Positions 37,392-47,092 of a stretch of DNA of 64,000 nt are shown here, piece by piece; the first letter of the stretch is position 1, and every line of letters begins with the position of its first letter. Made by a program: the position numbers and the translations under genes. The notes beneath the pieces were generated by a model, which saw only the letters and a list, made by a program, of their open reading frames with translations, made no database searches and was not told where the DNA came from. Where the stretch lies: contig NZ_JPWI01000014.1 in the NCBI RefSeq assembly GCF_003326795.1, positions 62,001 through 126,000 on the forward strand, in the 5' to 3' direction. Source of the stretch: Thalassospira profundimaris. Lineage in GTDB: Bacteria; Pseudomonadota; Alphaproteobacteria; Rhodospirillales; Thalassospiraceae.

Positions 37392-38444
37392 TCAGACCGG
37401 AGCCTTGCTGTCTGAAGACTTCTGCCAAAGGTTCAGTCCGCCATCGGCTGCATATTTGTCGATTTCGGCCAGTTCATCTGCACTGAATTCAAGGTTATTA
37501 AGTGCATCCAGGCTGTTATCAAGCTGCTGAACATGACGTGCACCAATCAGCGCCGAGGTGATTTCCGGGCGGCGCAACACCCATGCAATCGCCATCTGGG
37601 CCAAGGTCTGACCGCGGCGTTCGGCAATGGCGTTCAGCGCACGAACACGATCAAGATTTTCTTCGGTCAGCATGCCCTTCTGGAACGAACCTTCAAGGGC
37701 CGCACGAGATTCCGAAGGAACCCCGTTCAGATACTTGCTGGTCAACAGCCCCTGAGCCAACGGCGAGAAAGCAATACAGCCCATACCAAGATCAGACAGG
37801 GTATCAAGCAAGCCACCCTCGACCCAGCGGTTCATCATCGAATAGGACGGCTGATGAATGACACAGGGCGTACCAAGATCCTTGAGGATGGCGTGTGCCT
37901 CGCGGGTCATTTCCGGTGAATAGGACGAAATCCCGACATAAAGCGCCTTGCCCGATCGCACAATCTGATCAAGTGCCCCCATGGTTTCCGCAAGTGGTGT
38001 GTTGGGGTCAACACGATGGGAATAGAAGATATCGACATAATCCAGCCCCATGCGCTTGAGGCTCTGGTCAAGGCTGGAAATCAGGTATTTACGTGAACCC
38101 CATTCGCCGAACGGCCCCGGCCACATCCGATAGCCGGCCTTGGTCGAAATGATCAGTTCATCACGATGTTTTTTCAGATCCTGGCTCAGAACCTTGCCAA
38201 AGTTTTCTTCGGCCGATCCCGGAGGCGGGCCATAGTTATTGGCCAGATCAAAGTGAAACACACCACGATCAAAGGCCCGGCGGACCATGGCGCGCTGGGT
38301 CTCATAGACATCCACACCACCAAAATTCTGCCAAAGGCCAAGAGTGATTTTCGGCAGCATCAGGCCGCTATTGCCACAGCGTGTCCAGGTCTCATCGTCA
38401 TAGCGGTTGGGGTTTGCCATCCACTGCGCTTCGACTTCAGCCAT
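37392..38444 (-). CDS. Aldo/keto reductase, YghZ (GAP reductase)-like
   Basis: A 350-residue NADPH-dependent TIM-barrel reductase. The catalytic tetrad is Asp66, Tyr71, Lys102 and His143 (F-D-L-A-N-N-Y-G, S-T-K-A-G-Y, Y-S-H-R-V-D). The stretch P-P-P-G-S-A-E-E and the nearby K-A-G-Y-R-M-W-P-G-P are marks of the YghZ/MgrA subfamily, whose E. coli member reduces L-glyceraldehyde 3-phosphate and methylglyoxal. Actual substrate here is inferred. A strong A-G-G-A-G-G-A ribosome-binding site precedes the ATG at 38444. It lies after the aminopeptidase gene and its terminator, so it is probably transcribed alone. Confidence 0.87.
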   Translation of the reverse strand: MAEVEAQWMANPNRYDDETWTRCGNSGLMLPKITLGLWQNFGGVDVYETQRAMVRRAFDRGVFHFDLANNYGPPPGSAEENFGKVLSQDLKKHRDELIISTKAGYRMWPGPFGEWGSRKYLISSLDQSLKRMGLDYVDIFYSHRVDPNTPLAETMGALDQIVRSGKALYVGISSYSPEMTREAHAILKDLGTPCVIHQPSYSMMNRWVEGGLLDTLSDLGMGCIAFSPLAQGLLTSKYLNGVPSESRAALEGSFQKGMLTEENLDRVRALNAIAERRGQTLAQMAIAWVLRRPEITSALIGARHVQQLDNSLDALNNLEFSADELAEIDKYAADGGLNLWQKSSDSKAPV

Positions 38445-38554
38445 GTCTTCCTCCTGTTATCAGAGGCGGTTTCATATTCCGCCTTTTTTTGAATCGATCC
38501 AATACCTATTCTTTAAGGCATTCCGGTTCGCTTGTCAGTGCACTAAACATCAAA

Positions 38555-38581
38555 AAGCCGCCCCGAAGAACGGGACGGCTT
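38555..38581 (-). terminator. Terminator after the aminopeptidase P gene
   Basis: On the minus strand AAGCCGTCCCG pairs with CGGGGCGGCTT around a 5-nt loop and runs into TTTTT. It sits 34 bp past the aminopeptidase stop. Confidence 0.88.
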
Positions 38582-38614
38582 GTCTTTTTCACATCATGGC
38601 AAAGACCGCACCGC

Positions 38615-40639
38615 TCACGCGACTTTCTTTTTGATCGGCGCGGTTGCGTTTTGCAGCCATTCGCGATGATCGTCATCCAGATCGTCGGCATACATGGCGT
38701 AAACCTGCGCGTGGTAATCGTTAAGCCACTGCAGTTCGTCTGTTGTCATCAATTCCGGATCAATCAGTTTGCGTTCAATCGGCGAGAAGGTAAGTGTTTC
38801 AAAACCAAGCATCTTGCGATCTGCACCAATCGGCGCATCGATTTCGCACACAGCAATCAGGTTTTCGATACGGATGCCATATTCGCCTTCTTTATAGAAA
38901 CCCGGCTCGTTTGAAAGAACCATGCCCGGTTTCAGGGCAATCGTATTGGCTGCCTTGGAAATACGCTGCGGGCCTTCATGCACACCAAGATAACTGCCAA
39001 CGCCATGCCCGGTGCCGTGATCGAAATCAAGCCCGGCTTCCCAAAGCGGCATGCGCGCAAGGGTATCAAGCTGCTGTCCGGTGGTGCCAACCGGGAAGAT
39101 CGCACGCGCGAGCGCAATATGCCCCTTAAGCACGCGGGTAAAGCGATCACGATGTTCCTGGGTCGGTTCACCGACAATAGTGGTACGGGTGATGTCGGTC
39201 GTGCCGTCAAGATATTGCCCACCCGAGTCAATCAGGAAGATTTCACCCGGTGTCAGTTTGCGGTTGCTTTCCGGCGTATTGCGATAATGGCAAAGCGCCC
39301 CGTTGGGACCACTGCCCGGAATGGTTTCAAAGCTTGAATCACGGAACAACGGATCTTCTGCACGCAGCGAAAGCAACTTGTCCGCAGCTTCGCGTTCATC
39401 AATGCCGCCATCAATTGCGGTTTCATCAAGCCACTTGAAATAACGGATGATTTTTTCACCATCGCGCTTGTGGGCTTTACGCGAACCTTCAAGTTCTACC
39501 TCGTTCTTGCAGGCTTTGGGCAGGGCGACCGGGTCGCGCCCGACACGCACCGTCGCACCGGCCTCGGCAAGCTGCATGCGAAGCCAGTCACCGGCCGTTG
39601 CCTCGTCGAGACGAACTGACTGATTGCCCATTGCCTTAAGGGCATCGGCAAGCTCACCCGGCGCACGAACGGTTGCTTCATCGCGCAGCCAGACAGCAGT
39701 TTCTCTGGCAAGCTTGCGTTCATCCATGAACAACTCAACCGAAGCATCGCCATTAATGATCGCATAACCAAGCGCAAGCGGAGTTTGCGGCACATCGGCC
39801 CCACGAATGTTCAAAAGCCAGGCAATGCTGTCAGGCGCAGACAGGATTGCGCTGTCACAAGACAGGCGCGATAAAAGACCTGCGATCTGGGCGCGTTTAT
39901 CCGCACTTGATTTCCCTGCATATTCCAAAGGATGCGGGCGGACCGGGCCAAGTGGCATGGCAGGCTGATCACGCCAAAGCGCATCAATCGGATTGGAGTC
40001 AATCGCAATCAGTTCTGCACCGACACCTTCGCAGGCAGTCCGCAAATGGTTTGCCTGCTGCACGGTATGAAGCCACGGATCATAGGCCAGTTTCTGACCG
40101 GATTTCAGATTGTCATGCAGCCAGCCGACCACCGGCTCATCGACCAGATGACGATATTCAAACAAATCACGATCGACCTGCTGGCGGACCTGAATGGTGT
40201 AACGCCCGTCAACAAATACGGCAGCCTTGTCTGCCAGAACCACCGCGGCCCCCGCCGATCCGGTAAAGCCAGTCAACCATGCCAGACGTTCGGCACGGGC
40301 GGGAACATTTTCACCCTGATGTTCGTCTGCGCGCGGAACGATGAAACCATCGACACCCTTGACCGCAAGATATTTGCGAAGTGCTGCAATACGCTCAGCC
40401 GGATTAAAATCGGCCTTGGCGGTTTTGAACAATCCTTTGCGCTGATCGCGCAGAGCAAACAACGCGGCCTTGAGTTCTTCACTCGGGCGCGCGCAAATCA
40501 GATCAATCCAGTCGGTTCGCGTGTCACCATCGGCGGCCGCAAGCACGCCGTCAATCAGGGCAATGACAGCGTTAACATCCTTGTCGACATTATCGCGTTC
40601 CAGAAGGGTCGCGAGTTGGGCATCACCGGGATTGGTCAT
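38615..40639 (-). CDS. Aminopeptidase P (M24) with N-terminal extension
   Basis: A 674-residue metallopeptidase expected to release an N-terminal residue before proline. Three-domain long form as in eukaryotic cytosolic aminopeptidase P: two creatinase-like domains, starting with F-I-V-P-R-A-D-E-H-Q-G-E near 99, then the pita-bread catalytic domain. Metal ligands fit Asp471, Asp482, His545, Glu578 and Glu592, with the spacing of the human enzyme. About 75 residues precede the usual start of the family, forming an acidic helical segment (D-K-D-V-N-A-V-I-A-L-I-D-G-V-L). A G-A-G-G-A site before the ATG at 40639 supports the longer protein. Confidence 0.9.
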   Translation of the reverse strand: MTNPGDAQLATLLERDNVDKDVNAVIALIDGVLAAADGDTRTDWIDLICARPSEELKAALFALRDQRKGLFKTAKADFNPAERIAALRKYLAVKGVDGFIVPRADEHQGENVPARAERLAWLTGFTGSAGAAVVLADKAAVFVDGRYTIQVRQQVDRDLFEYRHLVDEPVVGWLHDNLKSGQKLAYDPWLHTVQQANHLRTACEGVGAELIAIDSNPIDALWRDQPAMPLGPVRPHPLEYAGKSSADKRAQIAGLLSRLSCDSAILSAPDSIAWLLNIRGADVPQTPLALGYAIINGDASVELFMDERKLARETAVWLRDEATVRAPGELADALKAMGNQSVRLDEATAGDWLRMQLAEAGATVRVGRDPVALPKACKNEVELEGSRKAHKRDGEKIIRYFKWLDETAIDGGIDEREAADKLLSLRAEDPLFRDSSFETIPGSGPNGALCHYRNTPESNRKLTPGEIFLIDSGGQYLDGTTDITRTTIVGEPTQEHRDRFTRVLKGHIALARAIFPVGTTGQQLDTLARMPLWEAGLDFDHGTGHGVGSYLGVHEGPQRISKAANTIALKPGMVLSNEPGFYKEGEYGIRIENLIAVCEIDAPIGADRKMLGFETLTFSPIERKLIDPELMTTDELQWLNDYHAQVYAMYADDLDDDHREWLQNATAPIKKKVA

Positions 40640-40906
40640 AAACGTCCTCGTTTTCTTGTGTGGGGCAGATGGAACCAGGGTCAGAACCCTATGTAAGGGT
40701 TATTGCCGATTACGCGCAAGCAGCAAAGATATTTTGCATATTTTATAAAATTATCCCTTAAATCGGAAAATCAGGTTCTCCACATGCGTCACAGGTATGA
40801 ATGCGTTGCAAGCTTCGCAATGCAAATTAGTCAAAGATTAACTTATTACATCTCCGTGACAAAAAGATGGCCCGTCGGGACGTCAATTTGCAGGAGACCA
40901 TGAACG

Positions 40907-41098
40907 GTGATCCGTTTTCCTATTACTGCCCTAAGTGTTGTGCAATCGCGTCGTCGTCAGACGGCCTATGATGGCCTAGAGCGCCTGACCCTTGGTCGCA
41001 AAGCCGCGCTCGGTCTTGATACAGGCCCTGCCCATCTGGCAGACGATGATACGGACCGGTCCCCAACCGGTTCCGAAGACACCAAGGACAAGGAATAA
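40907..41098 (+). CDS. Small hypothetical protein (63 aa)
   Basis: Unrecognised. The frame starts with GTG about nine bases after C-A-G-G-A-G-A and ends 42 bp before two strong terminators in a row, so some transcript does end here. The peptide begins hydrophobic (M-I-R-F-P-I-T-A-L-S-V-V), then basic, then has a strongly acidic, hydrophilic tail (D-D-D-T-D-R-S-P-T-G-S-E-D-T-K-D-K-E). An overlapping ATG at 40900 would instead give a 23-residue peptide with a C-P-K-C-C group, but it is only two bases after the ribosome-binding element. The region could also encode a small RNA. The upstream gap 40640-40906 is AT-rich and has a weak hairpin at 40802-40822. Confidence 0.45.
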   Translation: MIRFPITALSVVQSRRRQTAYDGLERLTLGRKAALGLDTGPAHLADDDTDRSPTGSEDTKDKE

Positions 41099-41140
41099 AG
41101 GATCAGTCCCGCCCGGAATGGTTGGATGCCAATGGCGAAG

Positions 41141-41177
41141 CGCAGGATCACGGTTCATGATCCTTGCGGTCTTTTTT
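41141..41177 (+). terminator. First of two tandem terminators
   Basis: CGCAGGATCA and TGATCCTTGCG pair with one bulge around CGGTTCA, then a run of six T follows. It ends a plus-strand transcript coming from the small ORF at 40907-41098. Confidence 0.85.
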
Positions 41178-41193
41178 GTCTTTTCCCTCTGAG

Positions 41194-41230
41194 ACGGCCC
41201 TGCTCCTCCACAGCAGGGCCGTTTCTTTTT
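41194..41230 (+). terminator. Second of two tandem terminators
   Basis: ACGGCCCTGCT (41194-41204) and AGCAGGGCCGT (41212-41222) form eleven perfect pairs followed by TTCTTTTT. It stands 63 bp before the SDR gene. Confidence 0.88.
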
Positions 41231-41292
41231 GACCAATTCCGTTGATCCACACCATAGTAGCCTCAAAGCGTCACATCGCCCTGGGAGGAACC

Positions 41293-42030
41293 ATGCCAAA
41301 AACAATTCTGATTACCGGCGGATCACGCGGGATCGGTCGTGCAACTGCTGTCCTTTTTGCACGTCAAGGCTGGAATGTTGCCCTCAGTTTTGTTGGCAAT
41401 CAGCAAAGCGCTGATGAAACCTGTGCTTTGTGTGAACGCGCCGGGATCACCGGCAATGCCTTTGCACGCAAATGCGATGTCCGCGACGAAACCAGTGTTG
41501 TGAATTTCTTTAATTCAGCCCGCGAACGTTTCGGGTCAATCGACGGGGTTATCAATAATGCCGGGATTGTCGCCCCCAAAAGCGCGCTTGCCGACATGGA
41601 TATCGAACGTATGAAGAATGTGTTCGACACCAACGTTCTCGGCGCCTATCTGGTTGCCCGCGAAGCAGCCCGCACCCTGCAATCCGGAGGCTCGCTCGTC
41701 AATGTCTCGTCGATAGCCGCCAAGCTCGGCTCGCCAGGCGAGTATGTTGATTACGCCGGTTCAAAGGGGGCAATTGATACCCTGACCATCGGCCTTGCCA
41801 GGGAACTCGGCCCCAAAGGCATCCGCGTCAACGCCGTTCGCCCCGGTATCATCAATACAGAAATCCACGCCAGTGGCGGACGACCGGAACGGGTTGTCGA
41901 ACTTGGCCCCGCCTGTCCATTGGGACGTCCGGGCAAGGCCGATGAAGTCGCGCAAAGCATCTATTGGCTGACTTCAGATGCTGCATCCTATGTCACCGGA
42001 TCAATCATTGATGTTTCAGGTGGCCGCTAG
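41293..42030 (+). CDS. SDR-family oxidoreductase
   Basis: A 245-residue NAD(P)-dependent short-chain dehydrogenase/reductase. The cofactor loop is T-G-G-S-R-G-I-G (8-15), followed by N-N-A-G (88-91), the catalytic serine near 140, and Tyr154-x3-Lys158. The sequence resembles YgfF and glucose-1-dehydrogenase-like members, but the substrate is unknown. The ATG at 41293 has G-G-G-A-G-G-A seven bases upstream and is preferred to a frame opening at 41242. The stop is only 8 bp from the stop of the convergent kinase gene, with no terminator visible between. Confidence 0.88.
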   Translation: MPKTILITGGSRGIGRATAVLFARQGWNVALSFVGNQQSADETCALCERAGITGNAFARKCDVRDETSVVNFFNSARERFGSIDGVINNAGIVAPKSALADMDIERMKNVFDTNVLGAYLVAREAARTLQSGGSLVNVSSIAAKLGSPGEYVDYAGSKGAIDTLTIGLARELGPKGIRVNAVRPGIINTEIHASGGRPERVVELGPACPLGRPGKADEVAQSIYWLTSDAASYVTGSIIDVSGGR

Positions 42031-42038
42031 GATTCTGC

Positions 42039-45000
42039 TCAAAGCTGGTCGGACTGATGGGCCTCATCACTATTGCGCTCCGTGGAAGCCTTGTCCTTGC
42101 GACAGGTTGCCGCCAAGGCATCATGAAGTTCGACCACATCAACGGGCTTTGCGAGAATACAGTCAACATCAAGCGCCTTGTACGCAGAGATAATCTCGTC
42201 TGACGCATAGCCTGTCATGACAACAACCGGAATATCACTGCCATTTGCACGCAATGCTTCGACCAGTTTGACACCGGTCATGCCCGGCATTGTCTGATCG
42301 GTCAGAAGCCCGTCAAACCTTGCATCCGGCGCCGTGATGGCCGCAATGGCATCATCTCCGTTGTGGAAAGTCTCAACACTATAACCGATCCGCTCGAGCA
42401 TCCTTGAACAGAGCTTGAGGTTCTTTTCCTCGTCATCAACAACGGCCAGATGTCCACTGGCACGGGTTATCTCGCTGCGTAAGGTGTGCTCACCATTTTC
42501 ATCTGTGCGACCAAGCTCCGGCAACAAAATAGAGAAACGTGTTCCCTGCCCCAAACGGCTATAGACCGTAATCTCGCCCTTGTGACCGGCAATGATCCCG
42601 TGAACCGTCGAAAGGCCAAGTCCCGTTCCCTTGCCCGGTTCCTTGGTCGTAAAGAACGGATCAAAGATTTTCTTTGCCGTTTCCGGGTCCATGCCGGTTC
42701 CGTTATCAATCACGGAGATCCGGATATAAGGCCCCGGCGCCAGAAGCGGATGCATTTCGCCACTGTCGTCGGTCAGTTCAAATGGTCCGGCTTCAATCCG
42801 TATTTCACCCTGTTCGCCAACGGCGTGATAGGCGTTGGTGATCAGGTTCATCAAACACTGGTCAAGCTGGGTGGCATTGCCCAGAACGGATTTTGTTTCC
42901 GGAGCAATTCTGGTGACCAGCGACACACTTGAGGGCAAGGACCCCCGCGCAAACCTTACAGCCCCCTTGATCATCGTCGTAACATCAATCGGGGATCTTG
43001 CTGTTTCGGAATTACGGCTAAAGGACAGGATTTGCTGAACGAGATCACGGGCACGTTTGGCCCCGTCCCGAATCTCTGTCACATCATCACGCAAGGGCGA
43101 ATCTTCCGGCAAATCGCTATAAAGCAATTCGGCGTAGCCACTTATCGGCTGCAGTATATTGTTGAAGTCATGGGCAATGCCACCGGCCAGAACCCCGATT
43201 GTCTCCATGCGTTGTGAATGTCGAAGCTGTTGTTCGAGCTTTTCACGTTTGCGATCAGACAACATGCGCTGCAATTCGGCCGATGCACGTGATGCAAAAA
43301 CACCGACAATCGACCGTGCCAATTCCGGATCGGTCAGAGGCTTGTCTGAAACGGTCACGACCACACCGATTGGCTGACCGGAACTATCATAAAGAGCAGC
43401 CCCCACATAACCGGCAACCATGATTTCAGTGACAGGGGGAACACCGGGCATGACTTCCCTGAAGTTGTCTTCGCAGACAAAAACGCCGTCTTTGATCACC
43501 CTCTCGCAGGCGGATCCCTCGAATTCGAAATCAAGTCCGCCAATGTTCCGGTCGGGGGAATAATAGGCGACTGATTTGACCCGTCCACCGGTGACTTCCG
43601 CGACATGGCAATAGGCCATGCCGAGCGTCTCACACAGTACTTTGGTCAGATTATCGAAGAAACCCGATCCGATCTGATAACGTACGCCGCGATAAATGGA
43701 TTCCAGCGTTTCCTGATAGCGTTCGCGTTCAGTGACATCGAGTGCGAAGCTCGCAATGCAATCAAGCTGACCGTTTGAATCAAAGATCGGGCTTTCATAC
43801 CATTCGCAAATGATCCTGCCGCCATCCCGCCGAAGGTTGGTGAACCGGTTGTTCACGCTGCTTCTTGTCTGCATGAGTTTGTCGACCAGCGCCCCTAGCC
43901 GATGGCGTTCGTTTGCCGGCACCAGCATTTCAAGCCGCCGCCCGACCAGTTCACCTGCGGCATAGCCGAACATCTGGCACGCCGTTTCATTGACTTCGAT
44001 AATGGTTCGGTCAGGTTTCCAGTAAAACACCCCGATCTTTCCATTATCAAAATGCGCACGCAATCTGCGCTGATTGGCTTCAAGGTCACTTTTGGCCCGT
44101 TCAAGATCGGATCTGTATCGAATGCGCTCGGTCACGTCCCGGCCACTGATACGGATCCCCATATTCGATCCGTCAATATCGACAATCGGTTGCCATGACA
44201 GGGCAATACCAACTCTTTGACCGTTTTTGTGCAATCCGGTGAATTCCTGGTCACTGCCAGAGAGTCCCGAAAGTCCTTCTTCGATATAATGGTGCACCCG
44301 ATCACGATCTTCCGGCGCGACAAAGGGCAACGGATAATCTTCAATATTCATGCACTCGGCAACGCTATAGCCCAGAACACGTTCAATCGCCGGATTAACC
44401 CAAAGGAGCTTGCCGTCAGACGAGATCCAGCTTTCCCAGTCATATGTGTAATTCGCCACAGCCTCGAAGCGACGACGCGAGAAGTTCAGTTCTTCATCGG
44501 CTTCCATTAACGACTTGATCCCGGTCGCAGCAGCAAGCAACCCACCCGCCATATGAGCAAAAACAATCTCGTCAGAGCGCCATGGACGTGGCCGCCCGAT
44601 CGTTTCAAAGCACAAAACCCCCATCCGCCCGGAAACCGACATCAGTGGCACATCCAGCATCGCGCCGATGTTCAACGGACGCAGATACTGCTCGGAGAAT
44701 TCGGATGTTCTGGGATCTTCCATCGCGTTTTCAGCATCTATCGCCTGCCCGGTTTCGAGGGCAGCGAAATAACGCGGCAAATCCTTGCGACGCAGTTCAA
44801 GACCATCATGTGTCGCCCCGGGATTGGTAACGTCATACAAGCCGACACAGGCAACATCACCATCATCGTTCTGCAACCAAAGACTTGCCCGTTCACAATT
44901 CAGAAGTTCGGCAAAACGTTGCAAGGTCGGTCGGAAAGAAACATCCTCGATCCGGTCCAATGACGAGAAATAGCTTGCGACTTCACCCGCGCTGACCCGA

Positions 45001-45617
45001 ATTTGTTCGAGAAACTTTTTCCCCGACACCACTTCATTCTGCGATCGCAGCTGATCAACACTGAGCTGCAGCAATGCCTGACGCATCCAGATCACGCCAA
45101 CGACAATCGCGGAACTCATCCAGGCATACCCAAACAGCGCCGACACCCAGACCGGCAATGTATGGGGAACAATACCAGCATCGGGAACCAGAAACGCATC
45201 GAGCCCGTAAACACGCATGGTCCCGATCGCCATGATGGTGGCAAAACAGAAAAGCGCATATCGCAACGTCGCGCCAAACGGATGGAACACAGCCACCGTC
45301 GTAGTCGAGACAATCATCAATGCCATGCCGCTGGCTGGCGAAAACATAACGATATAAAGCAAAGAAAGTGCCGTCATCGTCGTGATGATGACAAGGGCCT
45401 TTGTCCTGACTTCAAGCCTGCGCCGTACGACCAGACACGCAACGACCGCCAGAAATACTACAATCTGGATCAGCTCGACCGCCCAGAACTGCTGGCTTGC
45501 CTCACGCAGGGAGGAGGCAAGCAGAGCAGGAAAACCGCCAATTGCCATCACCAGAAGCATGAAGTCGGCAATGCGATTGCGGGTTCGGTGCAAAATAACG
45601 TCTACGCTCTGGCGCAT
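42039..45617 (-). CDS. Hybrid sensor histidine kinase (6 TM, GAF-PAS-PAS-GAF-HisKA-HATPase-REC)
   Basis: A 1192-residue inner-membrane kinase. Six hydrophobic helices (about residues 15-35, 44-64, 73-93, 97-114, 117-137, 154-178) form an N-terminal sensor with no large periplasmic domain. Then follow GAF (about 225-370), PAS (380-500), PAS (515-630), GAF (640-785), HisKA with phospho-acceptor His816 ([11 protein letters not shown]), HATPase with N box and G boxes (about 915-1035), and a C-terminal receiver with phospho-acceptor Asp1107. The ATG at 45617 starts 19 bp after the response-regulator stop; a frame continuing upstream to 45929 only overlaps that gene. The signal is unknown. Confidence 0.9.
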   Translation of the reverse strand: MRQSVDVILHRTRNRIADFMLLVMAIGGFPALLASSLREASQQFWAVELIQIVVFLAVVACLVVRRRLEVRTKALVIITTMTALSLLYIVMFSPASGMALMIVSTTTVAVFHPFGATLRYALFCFATIMAIGTMRVYGLDAFLVPDAGIVPHTLPVWVSALFGYAWMSSAIVVGVIWMRQALLQLSVDQLRSQNEVVSGKKFLEQIRVSAGEVASYFSSLDRIEDVSFRPTLQRFAELLNCERASLWLQNDDGDVACVGLYDVTNPGATHDGLELRRKDLPRYFAALETGQAIDAENAMEDPRTSEFSEQYLRPLNIGAMLDVPLMSVSGRMGVLCFETIGRPRPWRSDEIVFAHMAGGLLAAATGIKSLMEADEELNFSRRRFEAVANYTYDWESWISSDGKLLWVNPAIERVLGYSVAECMNIEDYPLPFVAPEDRDRVHHYIEEGLSGLSGSDQEFTGLHKNGQRVGIALSWQPIVDIDGSNMGIRISGRDVTERIRYRSDLERAKSDLEANQRRLRAHFDNGKIGVFYWKPDRTIIEVNETACQMFGYAAGELVGRRLEMLVPANERHRLGALVDKLMQTRSSVNNRFTNLRRDGGRIICEWYESPIFDSNGQLDCIASFALDVTERERYQETLESIYRGVRYQIGSGFFDNLTKVLCETLGMAYCHVAEVTGGRVKSVAYYSPDRNIGGLDFEFEGSACERVIKDGVFVCEDNFREVMPGVPPVTEIMVAGYVGAALYDSSGQPIGVVVTVSDKPLTDPELARSIVGVFASRASAELQRMLSDRKREKLEQQLRHSQRMETIGVLAGGIAHDFNNILQPISGYAELLYSDLPEDSPLRDDVTEIRDGAKRARDLVQQILSFSRNSETARSPIDVTTMIKGAVRFARGSLPSSVSLVTRIAPETKSVLGNATQLDQCLMNLITNAYHAVGEQGEIRIEAGPFELTDDSGEMHPLLAPGPYIRISVIDNGTGMDPETAKKIFDPFFTTKEPGKGTGLGLSTVHGIIAGHKGEITVYSRLGQGTRFSILLPELGRTDENGEHTLRSEITRASGHLAVVDDEEKNLKLCSRMLERIGYSVETFHNGDDAIAAITAPDARFDGLLTDQTMPGMTGVKLVEALRANGSDIPVVVMTGYASDEIISAYKALDVDCILAKPVDVVELHDALAATCRKDKASTERNSDEAHQSDQL

Positions 45618-45636
45618 GGTCTGGACGTCTCCGGGT

Positions 45637-46722
45637 TTACACCAACTGATCTGGCATGCTGTTAAAAATGCTTTCAAAACGGCTGTGATGCTCGAAAAAC
45701 AGTCCAAGCAGCGTAGGATCAAACATTTCCGGTACTGTACGACCATCACCCCTTGTGATGATGTCGACAGCTTCAAGATGACTAAAGGGTGGCTTGTACC
45801 GTCGAGAACTGCGCAGCGCATCATAGACATCGGCAAGCGACACAATGCGGGCAACAACCGGAATTTCCTTGCCCGACAATCCGGTACAATACCCCGTGCC
45901 TTCCCATTTTTCATGATGGTGGCGGGCAATGATCGCGGCCTGTTCCAAAATCGGATTGTCTGATGAACTCAGCATCGCATAACCGATTTCCGTGTGACGT
46001 TTCATCACGGCAAATTCGCTGTCGGTCAACGGGCCTTCCTTGAGCAACACCTCGTCTGGTACCCCGACCTTGCCGATATCATGCAGAATACCCGCCAGCC
46101 GAATGATCCGCTGGGTCTGCTGATCAAGTCCGGACATCTCGGCCAGCAGTTGTGAATAAAGACCGACGCGAACGCAATGTTCTGCTGTTTCGATATCTCG
46201 ATACTGCGAAATCAGACTCAGACGATCGACCATTTCCTGTTCGGCGCCACCGAGCTTGCGGGTGATGTCATCAAGCGTCTTTGACTGGCTGACATTTTCA
46301 AGTTCAAGTTTGCGGATACGTTCACGTTCCCGATCCCGCTCGGACAAACGGTTCTGTGCAGCCTCAATCGCCTCTTCCAGATCGGCCCGTTCAACAGGTT
46401 TATCAAGGAACTCGCGTACGCCCATACGCATCGCGCTTACCGCATCGGCCTTTTCACCGTCGCCCGTCAAAAGAATGAACTCGAAATCGCGTTTGAACTC
46501 ACCTGTCGCGCGCCGGATCAATTCGAGTCCGCCACATTCCGGCATCCTCAGATCCGAGATCACAAGTCGGAGTGATGCATCGTGCCGAAGCTGATCAAGC
46601 GCTTCAATTCCGTTTGCCGCAACCACAACGGAAAAGCCTGCGCGCTCGAGGATGCGGGCAAGAAGTTTACGGATGACCGGTTCATCATCGACAATCAGAA
46701 CACGATGTTCAGTTTCCGGCAT
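45637..46722 (-). CDS. Response regulator with HD-GYP-type output (GYC variant)
   Basis: A 361-residue receiver/phosphodiesterase-type protein. The receiver (about 5-120) has Asp57 as phospho-acceptor and Lys108. A coiled coil (125-165) leads to an HD-GYP domain. Ligands are in place: His182, His214-Asp215 (H-D-I-G-K), His243, His268/269 and Asp298. The eponymous G-Y-P is G-Y-C at 277-279. HD-GYP enzymes hydrolyse cyclic-di-GMP; the proline change may affect activity or partner binding. The first gene of an operon with the hybrid kinase 19 bp downstream, so it is the likely output of that kinase. ATG 46722 has A-G-G-G-G-G upstream. Confidence 0.88.
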   Translation of the reverse strand: MPETEHRVLIVDDEPVIRKLLARILERAGFSVVVAANGIEALDQLRHDASLRLVISDLRMPECGGLELIRRATGEFKRDFEFILLTGDGEKADAVSAMRMGVREFLDKPVERADLEEAIEAAQNRLSERDRERERIRKLELENVSQSKTLDDITRKLGGAEQEMVDRLSLISQYRDIETAEHCVRVGLYSQLLAEMSGLDQQTQRIIRLAGILHDIGKVGVPDEVLLKEGPLTDSEFAVMKRHTEIGYAMLSSSDNPILEQAAIIARHHHEKWEGTGYCTGLSGKEIPVVARIVSLADVYDALRSSRRYKPPFSHLEAVDIITRGDGRTVPEMFDPTLLGLFFEHHSRFESIFNSMPDQLV

Positions 46723-46746
46723 GCACACCCCCTGATTGATTTCGGT

Positions 46747-46871
46747 ATTTTCTAACAGCTCACAAATGAATTTACTATACGTCGGTATGGCATTTCTTCG
46801 ATTAAAACACTCCCCATACGAGGAGTGTCTCTATACGAATCGCTCAAAACGCACCTAACCCGTTAGAAAAT
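46747..46871. repeat. Inverted repeats upstream of the signalling operon
   Basis: ATTTTCTAAC (46747-46756) is the exact complement of GTTAGAAAAT (46862-46871). Between them ACACTCC (46807-46813) and GGAGTGT (46822-46828) form a hairpin, and the word TATACG recurs at 46777 and 46832. This is the only dense repeat structure in the 288-bp gap before the prmA terminator. It may be an operator region for the response-regulator gene. Confidence 0.4.
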
Positions 46872-47010
46872 CAGAACATATAAATACAAAGATATAGATG
46901 GGACATTTGGGGGACCGATAGCACTTATCCTTTTTGCGGACGGGACAACAGTCATCGGAACGAATCCTGTGAACAGGCACCGGTCATAAACAAAGTGATC
47001 GCAAAAACAA

Positions 47011-47038
47011 AAATGGCCGCCCACAAGGGCAGCCATTT
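47011..47038 (-). terminator. Terminator after prmA
   Basis: AAATGGCCGCCC (47011-47022) pairs with GGGCAGCCATTT (47027-47038) with one G-U-type mismatch. On the minus strand it runs into TTTTTGTTTTTG, as expected for the end of the prmA transcript. Confidence 0.85.
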
Positions 47039-47092
47039 CGATGTTCGAATATCCTGTGAACCCGCGGCAAGCACAATGCCGGGATGTTCAGC

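Noticed and set aside
45617-45929. 104-residue N-terminal extension of the hybrid kinase
   Set aside because: The extension lies in a different frame over the response-regulator gene; the ATG at 45617 directly follows that gene's stop and begins the first membrane helix.
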